Assembly (NCBI GenBank): GCA_965242495.1
Contig: OZ251446.1
Span: 124,001-188,000, forward strand
Length of the DNA: 64,000 nucleotides
Direction of reading: 5' to 3'
Origin: CBDESN01 sp965242495
Lineage (GTDB): Bacteria > Pseudomonadota > Alphaproteobacteria > MPNO01
In this document: one piece after another, positions 44,684-54,391 of the stretch
Layout: the number at the start of each line of letters is the position of its first letter
Numbering within the stretch: the first letter of the stretch is position 1
Made by a program: the position numbers and the translations under genes
The notes under the pieces: model-generated
What the model was told of the DNA's origin: nothing
Seen by the model: only the letters and a program-made list of their open reading frames with translations
The model's database searches: none

Positions 44684-44716
44684 AGCGCTCCGGACGGGCA
44701 ACGCTGGGGCTGCGCA

Positions 44717-45532
44717 GTGGCTGGCTGGACGCTCGAAGACATTCCCTGGGACGAGTTCGATCGCGCGCGCGTCGATCCCGACGTCGTGCCGATCGTCAAG
44801 GCCGCGAGCCTGGTGGAGTACAACGCCGAAGACTATCGGGTCTATCTGAACAACGTCTTCCACGACGACCCGCGCTTTCGCCAAGCGGTCGACGGCTGGG
44901 CCAGGGAAGAGGTCCAGCACGGTCTGGCCCTGGCCCGCTGGGCGAAGCTCGCCGATCCGGCGTTCGACTTCGAGGCGTGCTTCCGGCGGTTCGTGGACGG
45001 GTTCCGCCTGCCGCTGGATGCGCGCGAGTCCGTGCGCGGAACCCGGACCGGGGAGCTGATCGCGCGCTGCATGGTCGAGACCGGCACCAGCTCCTACTAC
45101 TCGGCCCTCGCCGAGGCCACTGACGAGCCCGTGCTCGAGGCGATCTGCCGCCGCATCGCCGACGACGAGTACGCGCATTACTGCCTGTTCCGCCGACACA
45201 TGACCCGCTACCTCGCGGAGGAGAGGCTGGGCTTCTGGGAGCGGCTGCGGATCGCGCTGGGCCGCATCGTCGAATCGGAGGACGACGAGCTCGCCTACGC
45301 CTATTACGCGACCAACGGGGGCGACGCCCCTTACGACCGCCGGGCCAACGCAGCCTCCTACGGCCGCAGGGCGATGTCCTGTTACACGCCCGGCATCGTC
45401 GAGCGCGGCGCCGGCATGGTGCTCGACGCGATCGGCGTCAAACCGGTCGCCGGGGCCGGCCGCGTGGCCGGCTGGCTCGGCTGGCTGGTTCTGCGCGCGC
45501 GGCTCCGCCGGCTCGCCCGCCCCGCGGCCTGA
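44717..45532 (+). CDS. Ferritin-like (diiron) superfamily protein
   Basis: 271 residues, largely helical. Paired carboxylate/His elements fit a four-helix diiron bundle: SLVEYNAEDYR, WAREEVQHGLA, CMVETGTSSYYSALAE and DDEYAHYCLF. A hydrophobic C-terminal stretch (GRVAGWLGWLVLRARLRRLAR) could attach it to the membrane. Relatives are annotated as ferritin-like or acyl-ACP desaturase-like; the reaction is unknown. The start is a GTG. It has its own likely promoter and so is separate from atp. Confidence 0.65.
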   Translation: MAGWTLEDIPWDEFDRARVDPDVVPIVKAASLVEYNAEDYRVYLNNVFHDDPRFRQAVDGWAREEVQHGLALARWAKLADPAFDFEACFRRFVDGFRLPLDARESVRGTRTGELIARCMVETGTSSYYSALAEATDEPVLEAICRRIADDEYAHYCLFRRHMTRYLAEERLGFWERLRIALGRIVESEDDELAYAYYATNGGDAPYDRRANAASYGRRAMSCYTPGIVERGAGMVLDAIGVKPVAGAGRVAGWLGWLVLRARLRRLARPAA

Positions 45533-45555
45533 CCCGCCGCGACGGCCGTCAGCCG

Positions 45556-46605
45556 TCAGCCGCCGCCGGCGAGCGCCCGGTGCGCCGCCAGCGTGCTCGT
45601 CAGCGCGTCGGGATCGCCCCGTCCCAGGCCGCATTCGGCGGCGACCGCGGCCACCGCCGCGTAGTTGCGCGCCGCGGCCAGCTTGCGCGCGTTGCCCTCC
45701 GGGTCGCCGTCATGGACCAGGCCGAGATAGAGGTCGGCGCCGTCGGGCAGGGCCAGATCGGCCAGTGGGCGGAAATATGCGTCGTCGCTGCGGTTCTTGA
45801 GCACCGGCATGTGGATGTAGGCGATCGGGCGCGACACCGCGCCGACGATGCCGTTGGCGATCTCGACGACGACCCCCAGATCCTTCGGCAGCACCATGTG
45901 TTCGTCGCGTGGGCTGCCGTAGCAGAGATGGAAGCCGAGATCGATCGACGGCGGGACGAGGTCTCCGACCTGGCCGAGCGACGAAAGTATCTGGTCGCGA
46001 TAGCCGGTGGGCTGGTCGAAATAGCCTTCCCACATCAGGACTTCCTGGCAGACGTCCCATTGATAGGAGATCCGGTCATGCGGCAGCGTCGCGGCGATGC
46101 GTCCGAACTCGCCGGCGAGATGCCGGGTATAGGCCGGCAGGAACGCGCCGTAGCTGTTGGCCGAGATGAAGTTGTACGTGATGGCGAGCGGGGTCGCCAT
46201 GCAGATCTGATATTTGACCCCCTCGGGGACGACGCCTTCGACCCGCAACCGCTCGAAGACTTCGTAATTGCGGATCGCGTCGTCGGCGTAGCCGGTATCG
46301 AACGTGACCGAGGCCGGGTCCGCCCCCGGCCGCAACCGCAGCCGCTCGATCTCGTAGACCAGCTTGCCGTCCCATTGCCGGAACGCGAAGGGCGGCAGGT
46401 CGGGATCGACTTCGAGGTCCGGATGCTCCTTCAACTGGTCGGCGATGAAGCTGATCCACCGCGCGCGCCGCCCGGTCTCGCCGTCGGGGACGCGCAGGAT
46501 GCAGTCGCCCAGCGCGCCGCACAACGTGCGGAACACGGTCTCGGCGTCGGGCAGCGGTATGCTGCCGACCATATGGACGATGGGGGATCCCGCCTCTCGG
46601 TTCAT
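45556..46605 (-). CDS. MetE/UROD-like TIM-barrel protein, unknown substrate
   Basis: 349 residues. The beginning VHMVGSIPLPDAETVFRTLC and the segments LRVPDGETGRR, SYQWDVCQEVLM and DLYLGLVHDGD resemble the cobalamin-independent methionine synthase/uroporphyrinogen decarboxylase superfamily, but the full zinc-ligand set of MetE (HxC...E...C) is not seen. I treat the family as tentative and give no function. It is the last of three genes on this strand (TRAP binding protein, HAD phosphatase, this), separated from the HAD gene by 10 bp. Confidence 0.5.
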   Translation of the reverse strand: MNREAGSPIVHMVGSIPLPDAETVFRTLCGALGDCILRVPDGETGRRARWISFIADQLKEHPDLEVDPDLPPFAFRQWDGKLVYEIERLRLRPGADPASVTFDTGYADDAIRNYEVFERLRVEGVVPEGVKYQICMATPLAITYNFISANSYGAFLPAYTRHLAGEFGRIAATLPHDRISYQWDVCQEVLMWEGYFDQPTGYRDQILSSLGQVGDLVPPSIDLGFHLCYGSPRDEHMVLPKDLGVVVEIANGIVGAVSRPIAYIHMPVLKNRSDDAYFRPLADLALPDGADLYLGLVHDGDPEGNARKLAAARNYAAVAAVAAECGLGRGDPDALTSTLAAHRALAGGG

Positions 46606-46615
46606 CGCGCCCTCC

Positions 46616-47182
46616 TCATGCCGGGTTGCGTCCGGTCGATTGTCCTATGCGACCGTCGCCGTTGTCCATCGGGGCATCGCCCAGCGCCCGTTCGACGAAG
46701 CCGAGCAGGTCGCCGCCCGGGAACAGCAACCCGCGCACGCCGGCCCGGCGGGCGGCCTCCATGTCCTGCGGCGAGTCGCCGATCAGGAAGCTCTTCCTGC
46801 GGTCGATCGGCCAGTCCGACATGGCCTGTAGCAACATGCCGGGCGCCGGTTTCCGCCAAGCGCTGTCGCGCGCATAGACCCCTTTCCCGGCCGTCGGATG
46901 ATAGGGGCAGTAATAGAACCCGTCGATGCGGGCGCCCTTGGCGGCGAGTTCCCGGTTGATCCAGCCGTGCAGCCGGTCCACCTCGGCGGCGCCGAAATAG
47001 CCGCGCCCGACGCCCGATTGGTTGGTGACCACGATCGCCAGATAGCCTCGGCGGTTGAGCAGCGCGACCGCCCGGGCGGCGCCGTCGGTCCAGACGATCT
47101 GGTCGGGCCGATGGACGTAGCCCGAATCGACGTTGAGCACGCCGTCGCGATCGAGGAACGCCGCGGGGCGGGAGGCGGCCAG
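46616..47182 (-). CDS. HAD-family phosphatase, GmhB/HisB-N-like, with no standard start codon
   Basis: 188 residues if begun at the CTG at 47182. The order of HAD motifs is that of D-glycero-D-manno-heptose 1,7-bisphosphate phosphatase: FLDRDGVLN (nucleophile Asp), VVTNQSGVGRGYF, the zinc-type YYCPYHPTAGKG segment, WRKPAPGML and IGDSPQDMEAARRAG. The first standard start (GTG at 47140) lies inside the DRDGV motif and would remove the nucleophile. Upstream in frame there is no ATG, GTG or TTG before a stop; a CTG at 47182 has GGGGAG 8 bp before it. It may be made from CTG or be affected by a frameshift. Confidence 0.7.
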   Translation of the reverse strand: MAASRPAAFLDRDGVLNVDSGYVHRPDQIVWTDGAARAVALLNRRGYLAIVVTNQSGVGRGYFGAAEVDRLHGWINRELAAKGARIDGFYYCPYHPTAGKGVYARDSAWRKPAPGMLLQAMSDWPIDRRKSFLIGDSPQDMEAARRAGVRGLLFPGGDLLGFVERALGDAPMDNGDGRIGQSTGRNPA

Positions 47183-47231
47183 GGCGCGCGCTCCCCGGCC
47201 GGCCCGAACCCGCTTCGGCGGCGGATGCGGG

Positions 47232-48314
47232 CTACTCGATGGCGTATCGGAACGGCAGCTTCAGCCCGGCTTCCTCGGCGATGTCCATATAGCGCTTGAA
47301 CAGCGCGCTTCCGGGCAAGCCCTGGCCGTCGAACTTCTTGGCGTTCCGGTTGGGCCAGTCGCCCAGGGCCGCGGCCATCTTGGCGCGTTCGCCGAACGGC
47401 AGCGCCTGCACCGTGCTGCCGGTCTCCCGCAGCTTCTTCAGCGACGCATCGAAGCGTTTGGTCGATTCCTCGGCGGTCTTGACCATCCACGCCTCCGACT
47501 CCTGGTCGATGATGCGCCGGATGCTCTCGGGCAGCTTGCCGTAGCTGTCGAGATTCATCGACAACTGGTAAAGCGTCGTCGAGCCCCAGCCGACTACCGT
47601 GAACACCTTCGCCGGCTCGTTCAGCTTGAATCCGAGCCAAGCCGTCGGGAAGATCACCAGCCCTTCATAGACGCCCGCCTGGAGCGAGTTATAGGCCTCG
47701 TTGAGGCTGGTCTGCACCGCGGTCGCTCCCGACAGCTTCAGCCACGGCAGGTTGGGGCCGGCGCCGCCGATCTTGTGCCCCTTGAGGTCGCTCATCTTGC
47801 TCCATTTGAACTTGGTGCCGAGCCCGTAGGAGGAGAAGGTTCCGGCGCCGAGCCATTTCTGATTGTATTTCTTCAGCGCCGCCGTCCATTGCGGAAACTC
47901 GCGATAGGTCTTCCGCGTGATTTCGTGCTGCGTCATCGGGTCGTCGGTGACGAACGGCACGAAATAGTGGAACGCGAAATGGACCGCCTTGGTCGGCTCG
48001 AAGCAGGCGCACCAGAGGCCGATGTCGAACAGACCCTTCTCGACCGCCTCCAGGACGTCGAACGGTCCGGCGACGGTCCCCCCATAGGCTTCGATGAACC
48101 GGATCTTGTGGTCGGTCTCCTTCGCCACACGCTCCTTGATCTTCGGAACCAGGTAGCTGTGCGCCATGAAAATCGGTTCGAGCGGCTTCATCGGCTGTCC
48201 GGCGCCGATGCGCAGCGTGAACGAGTCGGCCTGCGCCGGCGGAATCGCTACGGCGCCGGCGGCCAGGGCGAGAGCGCCCAGGCGCGCGGCGCGCGAGAGG
48301 TGGCGTGATCGCAT
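47232..48314 (-). CDS. TRAP transporter solute-binding protein, DctP family
   Basis: 360 residues with a Sec signal peptide (residues 1-29, cleavage after PAQA). The mature protein begins DSFTLRIGAGQPM and has the DctP elements GGTVAGPFDVLEAVEKGLFDIG and LKGHKIGGAGPNLPWLKLSGA, the latter containing the region that normally holds the carboxylate-binding Arg (not obvious here). Membrane subunits DctQ/DctM are not in the window, so this is an orphan binding protein or its partners lie elsewhere. It is divergent from the Rieske oxygenase gene at 48440. Confidence 0.85.
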   Translation of the reverse strand: MRSRHLSRAARLGALALAAGAVAIPPAQADSFTLRIGAGQPMKPLEPIFMAHSYLVPKIKERVAKETDHKIRFIEAYGGTVAGPFDVLEAVEKGLFDIGLWCACFEPTKAVHFAFHYFVPFVTDDPMTQHEITRKTYREFPQWTAALKKYNQKWLGAGTFSSYGLGTKFKWSKMSDLKGHKIGGAGPNLPWLKLSGATAVQTSLNEAYNSLQAGVYEGLVIFPTAWLGFKLNEPAKVFTVVGWGSTTLYQLSMNLDSYGKLPESIRRIIDQESEAWMVKTAEESTKRFDASLKKLRETGSTVQALPFGERAKMAAALGDWPNRNAKKFDGQGLPGSALFKRYMDIAEEAGLKLPFRYAIE

Positions 48315-48439
48315 GTTCGGCCTCCCTGCGATGGATCGCGGCCGACTCTAGCAGAGCCGCGCGGAGGCGACACGGGCCGCGTTGCGCGGCGCCGGCCCGG
48401 GACGGCATAATCGCGGCGCGGGAGAAGAGGGGTGCGGAC

Positions 48440-49555
48440 ATGTCGAGCGACGGCTTCCTTCGCAACTACTGGTACGTCGCGGCCTGGGACCACGAACTCG
48501 GTCGCGAGCCGCTCGCGCGCAGGATATTGAGCCAGCCCGTCGTGATGTATCGGACCGGGGACGGAACGCCCGTCGCGTTCGAGGACCGTTGCCGCCATCG
48601 CCGCGCGCCGCTCTCGCTGGGGCGCGTGGTCGGCGACAACCTCCAATGCGGCTATCACGGGATGACCTACGACCCGACCGGCGCCTGCATCGCGATTCCG
48701 GGCCAGACGAGCCTGCCGCCCGGCGCCCGGCTCAGATCCTATCCGCTGGTCGAGCGCTGGAACTGGATCTGGATATGGATGGGCGATCCGGCCCATGCGG
48801 ATCCCGCCGCGATCCCCAACCTCTACTGGCACGACGATCCGGGCTGGACGACGGTCGGCGGCTATCTGCGGTTCGGCGCCCACTACCAGCTGTTGATCGA
48901 CAACCTCATGGACCTCACCCATGAGACCTTCCTGCACAGCCGGACCATCGGCAACGATCACGTCGCCAACACGCCGCTCGCCAAGGTGACCCGCGACACG
49001 ACCGCCGAGGTGGCGGCGTCGATGCTGGCCGGCGCCGCCCGCGCGGCGCTGCCGAGCGTGAACGCGATCCGCTGGATGACGGACATCGACCCGCCGCCCT
49101 TCTACGCCAAGGCGAGCGGCCTCGACCGGCCGGGCGACCGGGTGGACCGCTGGCAGATCATCCGCTTCGAGCCGCCCTCGCATGTCTGGCTCGACGTGGG
49201 CGTGGCGCGCGCCGGCTCCGGCGCGCCCGAGGGCGACCGCAGCGGCGGCGTGTCGCATGTCGTGGTCGACGAGCTGACGCCCGAAACCGAGAGTTCGACC
49301 CACTATTTCTGGTCCTTCCCGCGCAACTACCGGCTCGACGACGCGGCGCTCAGCGACTTCCTCCAGAAGGGCGTCCACAAGACCTTTCTCGAGGATCAGG
49401 CGATGCTCGAAGGCCAGCAGGCGATCATCGACGCCGACCCCGAGGCCCCGATCGTCGACATCAACGCCGATGCCGGCTCGATCCAGGCGCGCAACGTCGT
49501 GGCGCGGCTGCTCGCCGAAGAAGCCGCGGGCGAACCGGCGCGCGAGCGGGGGTAG
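48440..49555 (+). CDS. Rieske non-heme iron oxygenase, vanillate O-demethylase-like large subunit
   Basis: 371 residues. Rieske ligands are C51 and H53 (DRCRHRRAPL) and C70 and H73 (LQCGYHG); mononuclear iron ligands are H161 and H166 (MDLTHETFLH) with bridging D158. Most family members have CPHRGAPL where this has CRHRRAPL; the ligands themselves are unaffected. It is a paralogue of the gene at 19355. The neighbouring TRAP binding protein may supply its substrate, which is inference. The ATG at 48440 is chosen by family start. Confidence 0.87.
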   Translation: MSSDGFLRNYWYVAAWDHELGREPLARRILSQPVVMYRTGDGTPVAFEDRCRHRRAPLSLGRVVGDNLQCGYHGMTYDPTGACIAIPGQTSLPPGARLRSYPLVERWNWIWIWMGDPAHADPAAIPNLYWHDDPGWTTVGGYLRFGAHYQLLIDNLMDLTHETFLHSRTIGNDHVANTPLAKVTRDTTAEVAASMLAGAARAALPSVNAIRWMTDIDPPPFYAKASGLDRPGDRVDRWQIIRFEPPSHVWLDVGVARAGSGAPEGDRSGGVSHVVVDELTPETESSTHYFWSFPRNYRLDDAALSDFLQKGVHKTFLEDQAMLEGQQAIIDADPEAPIVDINADAGSIQARNVVARLLAEEAAGEPARERG

Positions 49556-49566
49556 GGGGCCGTCGT

Positions 49567-52500
49567 CTACGGCCGGCCCGGAGCCGCCGCGGGTCCGGGA
49601 AGGTCGTGGATCGCGACCGACGGGCAGACTTCCCTGGCGATCCCGCACAGATGCCGATGGTGACTCAGATAGATGACCTGTCCGAACCCCGCCATGTCGG
49701 CGAACACGCGGAACGTCTCCTCGGCGCGGTCGTCGTCGAAGGTCTCGAGAATGTCGTCGGCGATGAACGGCACCGGCCCATGCCGGTTCGCGAACTCGCG
49801 GTAGCCGGCGACGCGGAGCGCAAGATAGAGCTGAAAGCGCGCGCCCTTCGACATTTCCGACGCGAGCTTCGCGCCGCCGCCCGCGGCGATCCCGATAAGA
49901 ACCTCGCCCTTGTCGGCGGGTTGGGACGTCAGCCTTGAATATGCGCCGCGGCTGATGGTGCGGAACGCGGCGGAGGCGCGTTCCATCATCGAACTGCGGT
50001 GCTTGTCGCGATAGGCGGCGAGCGCCCGCTCCGCCGCCGCGACGCCGAGCCCGGTCCGCACGTAATCGCGCGCGCCTTTCTCGATCTCGAGCAGGACCGT
50101 GCGGCGTTCCGTTTCGAGCCGGGCCGCCGCGTCGTCGTCGCCCACCGCGCGGAGCGCGTCTTCCGCCTTTCCGAGCGCGCGATAGCGTTCGTTCATCCGC
50201 TGCGACGCGTCATCGAGCCGCAACTTGATCTCCGCGACGTCTCGTTCGAGGTTCTCCCGGTCCGTCTCGCGGAGGACGGCTTCCGCCTCCTCGGGCGAGT
50301 CCGTCTTCATCGACGCGGCCAACTCGGCTTCGCGGTCCGCCAGTTCCTTGCGGAGCTCGTTCCGCCGCGCCGTCTTTCGCAGCCGCTCGTCCACCTCCCG
50401 CAGCGTGTTCACGCCGAACGCCCGGAACATCTCGTCGGCGACCGTATGCAGCTCCGCGCGGTCTTTCTCGGCCGCCGCGGTCTTTTCGGCGAGGTCCTTG
50501 ATCTCCTTCGACAGCTCGTTCCGCCGCTTCCGGTCGGAGAGCGCCGCGCCGAGACGCTCCTTCAACGCGTCGCCTGCGGCAACGACCCGTTCGGGGTCGA
50601 ACGCGGCGCCCGACCGTTCGGCAAGGTCGCGCACCTCATCCGCATAGGCGTCTTGGTCGCGTTCCATCGCCTCGATGCGTCCGGCGATTTCGGCCTGCGC
50701 CTGGAGCGCCGAGTCCAGTGACGCCGCCTCGTCGAGGATGCGCCGCACGGCCGCGCTCGACGGTTCCGGATCGAGCCGTCCGAGCCAGCATCGCGCCAGC
50801 GCGGTGGTCCAGTCGGCCCGCCATGCGGCGTCGTCCCGTTCCGCCGTTTTCGCGTCGCGCCGACGATGCTCCAGCTCCACGCGCTTCCCCTGGAACCGGT
50901 CCTGCGCCGCCTTCGACGCCGCCCGACGGTCCCTGTCCTCCGCCGCGGCGGACTCCGCGATCCCGATCAGCCGTTCGAGCTCCGCCGCCGGATCGTGCGC
51001 GACGCCGGCGGCCGTCAAGGCTTCCGCCAGCCGTTCGCGATGCCGGTTCACGTCGTCGCGCGCGCGCTCGAAGCCGATGGTTTCGCGGCGGATCTCGTGT
51101 TGGATCTCCAGGACCGCGGCGCGACGGTCGATCCAGCCCGAGAGCTTGGGCAAGGCGATGTCGGGAGGCAGGTCCGCCGCGCCGGCGTCGATCATGGTCT
51201 GCACGGCGGCGGCCATCTCGTCCAGAGCCCGCCGTTCCCGGTCGCGCGCCGAGGCGAGGTCCGCGGCGTTCCGTTCGATCTCCGCTTCCGTGTTTCGCAA
51301 CGCCTCGTCGGCCTGTCTCACGGCGGCGAGCGCTTCCGCGTGCGCGATGCGGTTGTCCGTCGCCGCATCGTCTTCGCGCAACCGTTCCTCGAAAGCGTCG
51401 GCGGATTCGGCGTCCAGCCTTGCGCGGAGCAGGCTCCACGCGGTATCGCGCTCGGCTCGCAATCGCTCCGCCTCCAGGTCGTCGACGACGCCGGTTTCGG
51501 CCTTCTTCGCGTCGATGAGGTCGGAATATCTGTTCCGTTCGGCTGTGAGGCGGTTTCTCTCCTGTTCGATCCGTTCGATGTTTCCGGCGGCCTTGTCGAG
51601 GTCTTGCCGCCAGCGCTCCAACTCGTCCGTCTCGGGCGTCTCGACGCGCGCCAGTTCTTCCGCGCTGCCGCTCCAGGGCCGCAACTGCGCCAATTCCGCG
51701 TCGCGTTCGATCCGCAGGCGTTCCAGCTCCTTCTCGTGCAGGTCGAGGCGCGCGCGGCAGTCGTCCGATTGCGCCGCTTTCAACGCGTCGTTCAACCGGT
51801 CGAACGCCGTCGGGTCGCTTCCGTCGCCGACCTCTTCGAGGGCGCGGCCCGCCCGTTCGACGTCGGTTTCCGCCGTCTTCAGCTCGTCCTGCGCGGTCCG
51901 GCGCCGCTCTTCGATACCGGACCGCCGTTCGATCAGTTCCCGCAATTCCCCTGCGGCCGCGGCCGGTATGACGAGGGCGTCGGGGTTGGCGCCGGGCGCC
52001 TGGTCCAGACGCTTGAGAACGGCCGTGATCCTTCCCTTGTGTTCGGCGAGTTCGGAACGCCGCCGGGGCAGGTCTTCTTCCGCCGTCACGTACCGGCCGC
52101 GCGGCAGATCGAGCCCTGCGACGCGGTCCTCGACGGCGAGGATCGCCTCGTCCACGGCCAGGGCCTCGCGCTTCTCCATCGATTGCCGCTTCCGTTCGCG
52201 GAGGCTCTCGATCCCAGTCGTCAGCCTGGGTTCCCGCTCGATGAGGTCCCCGATCTGCGTGAACCAGACTTGCGGCGGCTCCGGCAGCGGCTCGAGAGGG
52301 CCGAGCTCGGCGCGCAAGCGGCGGATTTCGGCAAGCCGGGGCAGGCCCTGAAGACGGCGTTCGGCGTCGTCGCGCCCGGTCTCCAGCCTGGCCCGCGCCG
52401 CCGCCGCCTCGTCATAGGCTTCTTTCTCCCGGTCGCGTTCCTCGGTGAGGCGCGCATAGGCGCTCGCGGCGGTGTCGAGCCGTTTTTTCTCCGTTTCGAG

Positions 52501-53079
52501 CTCGCCGAGTCGCGCCTTGAGCTTGTGGAGTCCGGTGTTCCGCGCCTGGCCCTTGTGAAACCCGTCGGCGACGCCGCGCAACCGTCCGAGGATTCCATGC
52601 AACTCGGTGATGCCGGCCCCCGCTGCGAAAAGGAGTTGGCCGAGATCGCCTTCGCTGCGAAGGATCGCCTCGCCGCCGGCCTCCAGAGTGTCGTCGTCGA
52701 GCGAGAACATCTCCTTGTAGGCGTCGCGGTTCATCCCGCCGAGCGCGTTGGCGAGCACGCCTTCGGAGATAGGCTGTCCGCTTCCGTCGAGCAGGCTTCC
52801 CCGCCTCCTCCTGATGCGCGCGAAACGGCGGGTCTCTCTGCCGATCTCCAGATCCGCCTCGACGCGCATGGCGTTGTAGCCGTGCGCGAAGCCGTAGCGG
52901 CTGCGGTGTTCGAACGCGAACAGCAGGTCGAGAAACCCGGACAACGCCGTCGATTTTCCCGCCTCGTTCGGCCCGTAGATCACGTGCAGGTCGGGCGCGC
53001 CGGGGGCGGGCGCGCCGAAGTCGATTTCGTGATCGGTGAAGATGCCGTAGCACGACAGGTCGAGGCGGCGCAGGCGCAT
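49567..53079 (-). CDS. yhaN: SbcC/YhaN-like AAA ATPase with long coiled coils
   Basis: 1170 residues. Walker A lies at residues 35-45 (YGPNEAGKSTA), a long region of charged coiled coil extends from about 180 to 1000, and the C-terminal half-domain carries SKGARFQLYLALRVAGYREF (signature-like) and FIADDILETFDDDR (Walker B), with a following His in YLSHHRHL. This is the SMC/Rad50-type split ATPase design of YhaN. No zinc-hook CxxC is evident in the coil. Its start shares one base with the stop of the nuclease gene, so the two are coupled, and should work as an SbcCD/YhaON-like DNA end-processing complex. Confidence 0.85.
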   Translation of the reverse strand: MRLRRLDLSCYGIFTDHEIDFGAPAPGAPDLHVIYGPNEAGKSTALSGFLDLLFAFEHRSRYGFAHGYNAMRVEADLEIGRETRRFARIRRRRGSLLDGSGQPISEGVLANALGGMNRDAYKEMFSLDDDTLEAGGEAILRSEGDLGQLLFAAGAGITELHGILGRLRGVADGFHKGQARNTGLHKLKARLGELETEKKRLDTAASAYARLTEERDREKEAYDEAAAARARLETGRDDAERRLQGLPRLAEIRRLRAELGPLEPLPEPPQVWFTQIGDLIEREPRLTTGIESLRERKRQSMEKREALAVDEAILAVEDRVAGLDLPRGRYVTAEEDLPRRRSELAEHKGRITAVLKRLDQAPGANPDALVIPAAAAGELRELIERRSGIEERRRTAQDELKTAETDVERAGRALEEVGDGSDPTAFDRLNDALKAAQSDDCRARLDLHEKELERLRIERDAELAQLRPWSGSAEELARVETPETDELERWRQDLDKAAGNIERIEQERNRLTAERNRYSDLIDAKKAETGVVDDLEAERLRAERDTAWSLLRARLDAESADAFEERLREDDAATDNRIAHAEALAAVRQADEALRNTEAEIERNAADLASARDRERRALDEMAAAVQTMIDAGAADLPPDIALPKLSGWIDRRAAVLEIQHEIRRETIGFERARDDVNRHRERLAEALTAAGVAHDPAAELERLIGIAESAAAEDRDRRAASKAAQDRFQGKRVELEHRRRDAKTAERDDAAWRADWTTALARCWLGRLDPEPSSAAVRRILDEAASLDSALQAQAEIAGRIEAMERDQDAYADEVRDLAERSGAAFDPERVVAAGDALKERLGAALSDRKRRNELSKEIKDLAEKTAAAEKDRAELHTVADEMFRAFGVNTLREVDERLRKTARRNELRKELADREAELAASMKTDSPEEAEAVLRETDRENLERDVAEIKLRLDDASQRMNERYRALGKAEDALRAVGDDDAAARLETERRTVLLEIEKGARDYVRTGLGVAAAERALAAYRDKHRSSMMERASAAFRTISRGAYSRLTSQPADKGEVLIGIAAGGGAKLASEMSKGARFQLYLALRVAGYREFANRHGPVPFIADDILETFDDDRAEETFRVFADMAGFGQVIYLSHHRHLCGIAREVCPSVAIHDLPGPAAAPGRP

Positions 53080-54350
53080 CAGTCCGCTGCTTCCTTCGCC
53101 GCGCCCCCGCGTAAATGCGCGATCGTCGCTTCGCGTCCTTCGGCGATCAGCGCCTCGATAATCGCGCCGCGTTCCGCCTCGTTGTCGCCGAAGGCGCGGC
53201 GCGCTTCGGACGGCAGGGCTCTCACGAGGCCGTCCACCATGTCGAGGGCGTGTCGCCGGAACCCCTCCGATGCGGAGACGTTTCGCATCTCCGTCGCCAG
53301 TTCGTCCACCGGCCCGACGGGTTCCGCGGCTTCTCCGTCCGCCGTCGCCGTGACGTCGACCTCCTCGATCCAGGTTTTGCCGATCGCGCTCGCCCGTCCG
53401 TCGGCCTCGGCTTTCACCAAGTCCCGGTCGCGTCGCAGGCGCCATGCCAACCCCGTCGCGCCGCGCAGTTCCAGACGGACGACCAGATGGTCGGCGTCGA
53501 CGCGCTCCCGTTCCCGTTCGAGGCCGGCGCCGATGCGCCCTACCATGTCGCGCCATTCCTCGACGCCGGTGAGATCGACCGCGATGCGCTCGAACTGCGC
53601 GATGCAGGTCGGATGCGCCCGGCAATCGACCGCGCCATCGTCGCCGACGCGGACCATCGTCGCCGATTTCGGGCCATCCTCGCCGATGTCGCGCCCCTGC
53701 GGCATCCCGGGCATGACGATGTGCGGGGCCTCGCAATGCGCCTCCCGCTTGTGGACGTGGCCCAGGCACCAATAGTCGAAACCGGCCGCCGCCAGTTCGG
53801 ACACGCTGCAAGGCGCGTAATCGTCATGCGCCGCCGACCCGCCGAGGCTCGTGTGCAGCAGGCCGATGTTGAACGCGCCGCGGATCGGAGGCTTGAACTT
53901 CGGCGCCAGGCTCTCCGGCGCCTGGGGTCTGGCGAAGCTGATCCCGTGCACCGCGACGGGAATCTCGCTCGCCGGCCGGTCCAGCTCGACCGCCTCGCCC
54001 CGTCCGCCGAACACCTTCACCCCGTCGGGCAATGCGAGCTCCCTGGTGATCCGCGATTGCGCGTCGTGGTTGCCGCGCACGACGAACGTGCGGATTCCGG
54101 CCTCGTCAAGCCGTTGCAGCTGCTGGGCGAGGAACAGCGCCGTCTTCATCGACGTCTGATTGCCGTCATAGAGGTCGCCGGCGATCATCAGCGCGTCCGC
54201 CCGCTCGTCGAGGCACAGATCGATGATCCCTTCGAAGGCGCGTCGGGTTGCGTCGCCGATCAACTCGGCGAGATCGGGATCGCGCAGCGCCAGCGAACGC
54301 AGCGGCGAGTCGAGATGGATGTCGGCCGTATGGACGAAGCGGAACGGCAT
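53079..54350 (-). CDS. yhaO: SbcD/YhaO-like metallophosphoesterase (DNA repair exonuclease)
   Basis: 423 residues. Calcineurin-type phosphoesterase motifs are complete: HTADIHLDSP, AGDLYDGNQ, VVRGNHDAQSR, GLLHTSLGG and CLGHVHKREAH. The C-terminal 170 residues form the capping and ATPase-binding part. Partner of YhaN. The gene starts 41 bp after boxB ends on the same strand and could be in the same transcript. Family members process double-strand ends and hairpins; the specific role here is inferred. Confidence 0.88.
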   Translation of the reverse strand: MPFRFVHTADIHLDSPLRSLALRDPDLAELIGDATRRAFEGIIDLCLDERADALMIAGDLYDGNQTSMKTALFLAQQLQRLDEAGIRTFVVRGNHDAQSRITRELALPDGVKVFGGRGEAVELDRPASEIPVAVHGISFARPQAPESLAPKFKPPIRGAFNIGLLHTSLGGSAAHDDYAPCSVSELAAAGFDYWCLGHVHKREAHCEAPHIVMPGMPQGRDIGEDGPKSATMVRVGDDGAVDCRAHPTCIAQFERIAVDLTGVEEWRDMVGRIGAGLERERERVDADHLVVRLELRGATGLAWRLRRDRDLVKAEADGRASAIGKTWIEEVDVTATADGEAAEPVGPVDELATEMRNVSASEGFRRHALDMVDGLVRALPSEARRAFGDNEAERGAIIEALIAEGREATIAHLRGGAAKEAAD

Positions 54351-54391
54351 GGTCCGGCCCGGGTGACGCGGCGATTCGCGGCGAAACGGCT

